Source: Bryum argenteum
Taxonomy: Eukaryota; Streptophyta; Bryopsida; Bryales; Bryaceae
Assembly (NCBI GenBank): GCA_037043015.1
Contig: CM073321.1
Location: 2,113,001-2,177,000 of the forward strand
Length of the DNA stretch: 64,000 nucleotides
Reading direction: 5' to 3'
Every line of letters starts with the position of its first letter. Position 1 is the stretch's first letter. This document shows positions 58,735 to 64,000 of this stretch, one piece after another. The notes under the pieces were generated by a model. That model worked only from the letters and a program-made list of their open reading frames with translations. It did no database searches and was not told the origin of the DNA. Position numbers and translations under genes: made by a program.

Positions 58735-61700
58735 CTAATCAGCCTCATCGTCTATAAACGCAAGCACTCTCGAGCTAAAGTGTCGACGTCTACTGCTGTC
58801 CGTTAAGACGGGAGAAGGGGCAACGGCAAAATCTTGAGCTATCTGCTCCGCATAAGATGGTAGGGTGAAGGTTTGCGGAGGACTGTTGTAGAGACTTCCG
58901 TCGCCAATCAAGCGTCGATTCGAACCTGCGAATCTAAAAGTACGGAAAAGTCAATACCAACAAATGATTAGCAACTGAAGTTGGCAAAAGAAAGGGGGAA
59001 AGTAAGAAATAATTACGCACAAAATGTTGGACGTTGCTTATTCGGAAGTGATTCAGAACTATCACTGTCGTAGTCATAATCCGGAATCAAATCGCCGCTT
59101 TCTTCCTCAAAAGCGGTACCATCCACGTATGCCGATAAAAGTCTGTCAAATATCTCTTCATCAGCTTCAACAGCAACGAGATGATGGTTCGATCGCGTGC
59201 AGGCAATCACGGAAGCACCTACATACCAGCAACCTACATCAGAACTACAATATTGAATGAGTTGAATGAGAGTTGGTATTAGCAACAACAAACCTGTACT
59301 AGGGCTCCAGTCAAAGACGATTCCTCGCTCGTCTGTGAGAGAATCAACAAAACATTGGATGAAGGAGGGATCCTTCTCTCGCGAGCCACGCCACGGGGTA
59401 CCATCTTCCTTCTTACAAATGGAGTCTTTGCTTGCGAAATTGAAAACATGGTCCTCCTCGTCATGAAGAATGGACACATGGGCATAATCTTTTGCAACCT
59501 GCCTGATGGTGAATCTAGTGGCGAAAGACTTCCGAACAAAGACCTTAATGTTGAAGTTGTGAGTCTGCGAATGTCAATCCATAAGAGAGATTCAAAAAAA
59601 CGTTGTAAATAATCATGACTGGTAATTTGAATGCAGAATGAAGGCCATACCGTTTTCACGTGAGGAAATGTCGAGGCCATTGGCATGGAATCATACCCCC
59701 ACCAATCTCGCACCACTCGGAAATCAAAAGCCTTTGACTCGACATCCAGAGCTTTCTCAACTCGACGGTCCTTGGGATGCATTACCAGTATCGCACCCTC
59801 GTGCGTCAAGTTGTAGAAAGCAAAGAAGAACTCACTCTCGAAGTAGCCTTTCTTTCGCTTGTTCCATGAAGGGATTTCAACGGGCGACACGTCAGGCACG
59901 GGTAAGTTCTCGGGAACGTCTGCGTACATGTGATTAATGCCCAAATGCGGGTGTTTAGTGCCCATCTCCTCACATGGGTACTTCCTATCCTTGCCAATCT
60001 TTCAAAATCACAAAAAGTTAACATGGTGTAAGCGGTGTGTTCCAATCAAAATTTCAGAAAGAAAATAATGTAATAAAAGATTTAAAACATAATACCTTTC
60101 TGATGTAGCTGATGATGTCCATGACTTGCGTGTCCCATTCTTTAGTTTCGTGAGCTGCCTTTTGCATAAAAGCTCCAATATCCCCTTTTTCCAAGTACAT
60201 TGGGAGATGAATAGTAATCTCAGAAGACAAGCAATCTCCAACGTTCTTCGGTTCAAGAAATGGGAGTGAAGCGAACTTCATTCCGGAGTTGAGGTCAAAA
60301 GAGCTCGAAGGCGGTGGTGATGAATTATTTGTAACACCAACTATCGAGACCTGAGTCGACTTTGCAACGAGACTTCAACGATTCACAACAGCTTCATGAG
60401 AATGTTGAGTCAAAATTGGCTCACCAACACCTACATCATGGTCGTTGGCAGCAGTATTCTTGTGTTTCTTTCCCTTCGCTAAAGGTTGTGCAAGGGCTTC
60501 GACTGGTGGTAGTGCAGATACTAGTGGAGGGGTGCGCGCACCAGACAAGATGGAGAAGTCGTTGTCGTCGTCCTCAATCATTGCTTCGATAGCAACGGCC
60601 GTGGAAGGATCTTGAACTAGATGCTTCACGTTACGATGGACAAAGTTGTCGTGACACTTGAGAAACCAACCTCCTGTAATCAATTGAGCATTAGTAAAAA
60701 GGTTCTGCTGGTGAGCAGAAAACATTTTGTCTGGATCTTCCTCGACTTCCACGTCTTTAGGAATGCGCGCAATAGTGAGGCCTCCCTTGGGCACAAGCTC
60801 ATGCTTGATGTACCTGCATGAGGAAATAAACTTTTGAACGCTTGAAACCAAATGATAATTAAAAATGAATACAAAGAAGGATTAGAATTAGAAACACACC
60901 TGAAAACCAATCGGTGGCCTGTCTCTACGCCACCCCCAATTTTATCCAGTTTAGAGCCTTTAAGGAACTTCGGGCTCGCATTGGGCCCGAGGTAGTTCTC
61001 GAATGCCTTATCCCAAAGAACAAGCCTCCATTTCTCTACGTAGTCTAAAGGCTTCAAGATGTTGTCATTTCAAGTAATGACGAATTCTTTTTGTAATTCT
61101 TCAAGCTTTTCTTCCAAGAATTTGGCCAGCTGCAATTGAATAATAGACGTAATATCAGAAGTTTTAAATACACATGTGGATACAACAACTGAAGGACATT
61201 GATGTGGTTACCTATGCCCATAGAGAGGCGCGGTTTAGCCAGACACTTAGAGGTTTATTCAAGACGGGTGCAGAGAAGTGGTTGGCCTCGCGAACCTCAA
61301 ACGAGGAATTCCACCATCGAAGCCATTGTGTCTTGAAATCCTTGTGGCAATTTGTTGTTGCTATCAGGTACAGGCGGTCAAGAGTCAATTCTGAAGTGAG
61401 GTTTTTGCTGTAATGCGAGTATATCTGCAAATGCGATAGAACATGAAGAATGTGAGTACCATAAATATAATTACATGTTTGGATTTCAAATAAAGTTGAA
61501 TGGCGTACCTCTTTTGCTCATTTGCCCCCGAGGTCTTTGTTCGCAACGCCCAACATTTTATCAAATTCTTTTGAGCGGATTTTCCTTATTTCTAATTTTC
61601 TGGCTGAGTCCATCGCACTCTAGACTCCCGATGTTGTGCGCTTGTCAATGGGGGTCTCGGTGTTGTATTCTGCTTCTGCATCGTCAGATGCCTTAGCAAT

Positions 61701-62990
61701 TTTCCTCTACAACAAATATATATAAGAAATGTGATCACAATAATAATTGATTGAAATACGATTGGAAAAAGGTACGGAAGAATCAAAAATTGTACCGCCT
61801 ATAGGAACTTCACGAACACGTCTATCGCGAGTGGGTACCATTTCTCCTTCTTCTTCTTCTCCCGCACTCTTTCAGAAATCTTGTAGTCCTCTTTGCTGAT
61901 AAGATCTTTGAAATCGGTGAGCTTCAGTTTCCCGAATTTCCGCATGCGTTGAAGCTGGGAGCAAAAGTTATCTTTGACATTCGCATTCTCTGTAGACCTC
62001 TTCACAACATTGTTTACAACATTGAGACAAACATTGCATGTAGTGAAAGTGATAAAATAAAAACTATGAAACTTCGAGAAGCTCACCAGTTAATATCTGT
62101 CATCGCATTTAGGAGGACATTCCTTTCTTGTCGACCGTCAAGAATGATGCAATCCACCGAAATGTACCAAGGCCTTTCATCAGCATGGTACCGCTCAATG
62201 TGCCTCCTCTATGCCGTCACTCGATGATTTCCTTCATATACGTAGAAGTACTTGTCGCTGAACTGGTGGAGGTCCGGATCAGCCATCAAGATCTCCTCAA
62301 ACTCGTCATTAACCGCTTTCCAATGAGGATTTTCCAAAAAATTGTCAGTCGGTTTTACATGACACATCTCCGCCTTGGTAGAGTAAAGGGAAACGTAGAG
62401 CACACGATCACCCTCCCGGTACCCCATGTTGAACTCTTTCATGAGTTTCTCGACGTCTAGGTCAATGATTGGACGCACCTTCGGATGAGTTTTTAATCGA
62501 CACAAGGGAATATTGAAGCGAGATTTGTTTACCAGTTTGTTCCGAAGCCGGTTGATGATATGGATGTGTTCGCCTTTGTGCAATTGTCTCATCTCTTCTC
62601 CAATCCATCCGGCGTCCTTGCCCTTAAGATGGCCCGGTATTTTGAAGCCCTCCACATTATCTGAATCTGGCAAAGGAGACAAATCACCACATTGAACAGT
62701 AGTTGCTCCGTTCTGAGAGCGCTCTTGAGTTGGCACCTGAGTCGGAACACGTTGAATGAGCAATGGCTCAGAATCCACAGAGTCATTGTCACCAGTGGGA
62801 GTTTCTTGAGTCTCATCACTTGGAAGTATGTTCTCATTCTCGGGAGAGAGGAGAATTGGTGAAGTTGGCGATGATGGACTCTCTACTACATTTTGTGCAC
62901 GAGCATACAAAGGTATGGTATCAAGTTCACGATCCGATTCCTCCACAAAGTTTCTCTCCTGCTCCATGTTAATGATCTGTACAAACCTAT
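58735..62990 (-). pseudogene. ParB-like plus methyltransferase-like multi-exon protein, copy 2
   Basis: It has the same exon order as copy 1. The first main exon (62,087 to about 62,990; MEQERNFVEESDRELD) has a Ser/Glu-rich leader, then EFNMGYREGDRVLYVSLYS and DKYFYVYEGNHRVTA followed directly by TAG (62,209). The EGNHR motif is intact here. Later exons carry FGKLKLTDFKDLISKEDYK, IYSHYSKNLTSELTLDRLYL and WRLVLWDKAFENYLGP. The segment 59,645-59,999 reads EIPSWNKRKKGYFESE and FRVVRDWWGYDSMP. The next exon ends GIVFDWSPSTG, and the following one begins with GASVIACTRSNHHLVAVEAD-EEIF, a motif-I-like SAM-binding pattern. The last exon ends EAD at TAG 58,735, where copy 1 continues. TAG at 61,620 replaces a Trp kept in copy 1, and another stop lies near 61,511. 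Function is unknown; the domain reading is by eye. Confidence 0.6.
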
Positions 62991-63009
62991 AGCAAGTCAA
63001 TATACACAT

Positions 63010-63330
63010 TTCACAAGGAGGATTAGAACATCATATTAGATTAAAAAGAAGAGACATTTGAAGGAGTAAACCAAGAATACCAACAGAAATGAAATGAGGC
63101 TGAGGCATATTGACATTCGAATCAACAATTTTTCTGAATGCAACCCACATCGAAAATCAATGACATCGGAATATGAGGACAAGTACTGGCAATCTGAAGA
63201 AGCCGTACATCAAGAAACGACTAAAGGATGTCAAATTTGGCAGCAAAGGCCACTCATAATGTTAGTTCAACCATTCATCCCATATTAACATGCAACCAAT
63301 TTGAAAAGTTTGAGTGCTCCTTCCCTTGAT
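63010..63330. other. 5' flank of copy 2, no gene seen
   Basis: AT-rich sequence between the copy 2 gene and the terminal tandem repeats. It probably contains untranslated leader and promoter of the minus-strand gene, but I could not place either. Confidence 0.35.
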
Positions 63331-63394
63331 GTCCAATTCACATTTACAAAGAACAACGGCGAATCTATAGGGCAGCATACGACAAGATCAAAGA

Positions 63395-64000
63395 GGAATT
63401 GAGCTTCAAACCAGCAGGGTGGAGCGAAAAAAACAGAAGGAAGAAGAAGGGAACTTTCAAATTTGGCGCCGCAAGTTCGAGAGCTCCTTCCCTGGATTAT
63501 CGGTCACATTTACAAAAAACAACGGCGAATCTAAAGGCAGCATTCGACCAGTTCAAAGAGGGATTGAGCTTCAAAGCAGTAGGGTGCAGCGAAAAAAACA
63601 GAAGGATGAAGAAGGGAACTTTCAAATTCGGCGCCCCAAGTTCGAGGGCTCCTTCCCTAGATTATCGATCACATTCACAAACAAAAAGCAAGAATCCCTA
63701 CGCGCACCATTCGACGAGATCTGAGAGCGAATCCGGCGCCGCAAGTTCGCGGGCTCCTTCCTTGGATTATCGATCACATTCACAAAAAACAACGGCTAAT
63801 CTAAAGGCACCATTCGACCAGTTCAAAGAGGGATTGAGCTTCAAAGCAGCAGGGTGGAGCGAAAAAAACAGAAGGACGAAGAAGGAAACTTTCAAATTCG
63901 GCGCCGCAAGTTTGAGGGCTCCTTCCCTGTATTACCGATCACATTCACAAAAACAACGGGGAATCTAAAGGGTAGTAGTCGACCAGTTCAAAGAAGGATT
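63395..64000 (+). repeat. ~168-bp tandem repeat with a continuous open frame, runs off the window
   Basis: The box GCGCCGCAAGTTCGAGGGCT followed by CCTTCCCTGGATTAT recurs at about 63,467, 63,635, 63,738 and 63,902 (spacing about 168, 103 and 165 bp; the short one is a partial unit). Because 168 is divisible by three, one plus-strand frame stays open from 63,399 to 63,968 and repeats the peptide FKFGAASSRAPSLDYRSHSQ. The sequence is cut by the window end. It may be chance openness of a repeat; no family was recognised. Confidence 0.75.

Noticed and set aside
52440-59740. RDWWG motif (both copies) as the catalytic DPPW-type motif of a methyltransferase
   Set aside because: The position before the glycine motif would fit a beta-class order, but the Pro residues are missing; too weak to claim without structure prediction.

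Overview
ORGANISM. The window looks like nuclear DNA of a land plant, probably a seedless one such as a moss (a tentative inference). The grounds are: GT-AG introns in nearly every recognisable coding remnant; two En/Spm-type CACTA transposons with plant tnp2, DUF4218 and DUF4216 domains; degenerate plant-type telomere repeats (CCCTAAA); a DUF7869 transposase-like gene of a type I associate with bryophytes, other seedless plants and some invertebrates; and very high repeat content. I found no rRNA or tRNA gene, no CRISPR array and no bacterial operon. Almost every recognisable gene belongs to, or is broken by, a mobile element, and most carry in-frame stops or frameshifts.

LAYOUT. 0.5-2.0 kb: a two-exon unknown protein (minus). 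3.1-3.7 kb: a frameshifted FCP1/HAD-phosphatase-like remnant (minus). 4.2-8.7 kb: a long minus-strand gene with a ParB/DGQHR-like motif, a methyltransferase-like glycine motif and an acidic, coiled-coil tail. 8.9-9.8 kb and 18.7-19.8 kb: two arrays of one palindrome (TTATCGTCG-N3-CGACGATAA), each directly upstream of a gene, with the genes pointing away from each other. 9.9-18.6 kb: no recognisable gene, but direct repeats, an AT-rich degenerate minisatellite, telomere-like repeats and a 285-bp purine/pyrimidine microsatellite. 20.0-22.9 kb: a DUF7869 transposase-like gene (plus), decayed mainly by Trp-to-stop changes. 23.5-24.6 kb plus 49.4-50.1 kb: one FCP1/HAD-like coding locus split by a nested transposon.

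THE NEST. An outer CACTA element (24,649-49,366) sits in the HAD-like locus with a TTC target duplication. Its own tnp2 gene is split by an inner CACTA element (33,119-46,491) with a perfect TAT duplication. Removing each insertion with one duplication copy restores an open frame. Both elements share a plan: a leftward multi-exon TNPA-like gene and a rightward tnp2 gene diverging from a central promoter. In the inner element that promoter holds two divergent TATA boxes around a cluster of the element's own AGACAT-type repeat. The outer element has also picked up the intron-bearing last exons of a host tRNA (uracil-5-)-methyltransferase-like gene and a WD40 fragment.

RIGHT END. 50.9-64 kb holds two copies, about 7 kb apart, of a minus-strand multi-exon gene. 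It combines a ParB-like motif (EGNHRVTA or a variant) with a C-terminal methyltransferase-like motif (DWSPSTG...GASVIAC...VEADEEIF). Each copy has its own tandem repeat array upstream; the first array contains a 257-bp MITE whose empty site is visible in sister repeats. The plant ParB-plus-methyltransferase-like family, and the palindrome network beside a possibly related gene, are the best candidates for something undescribed.
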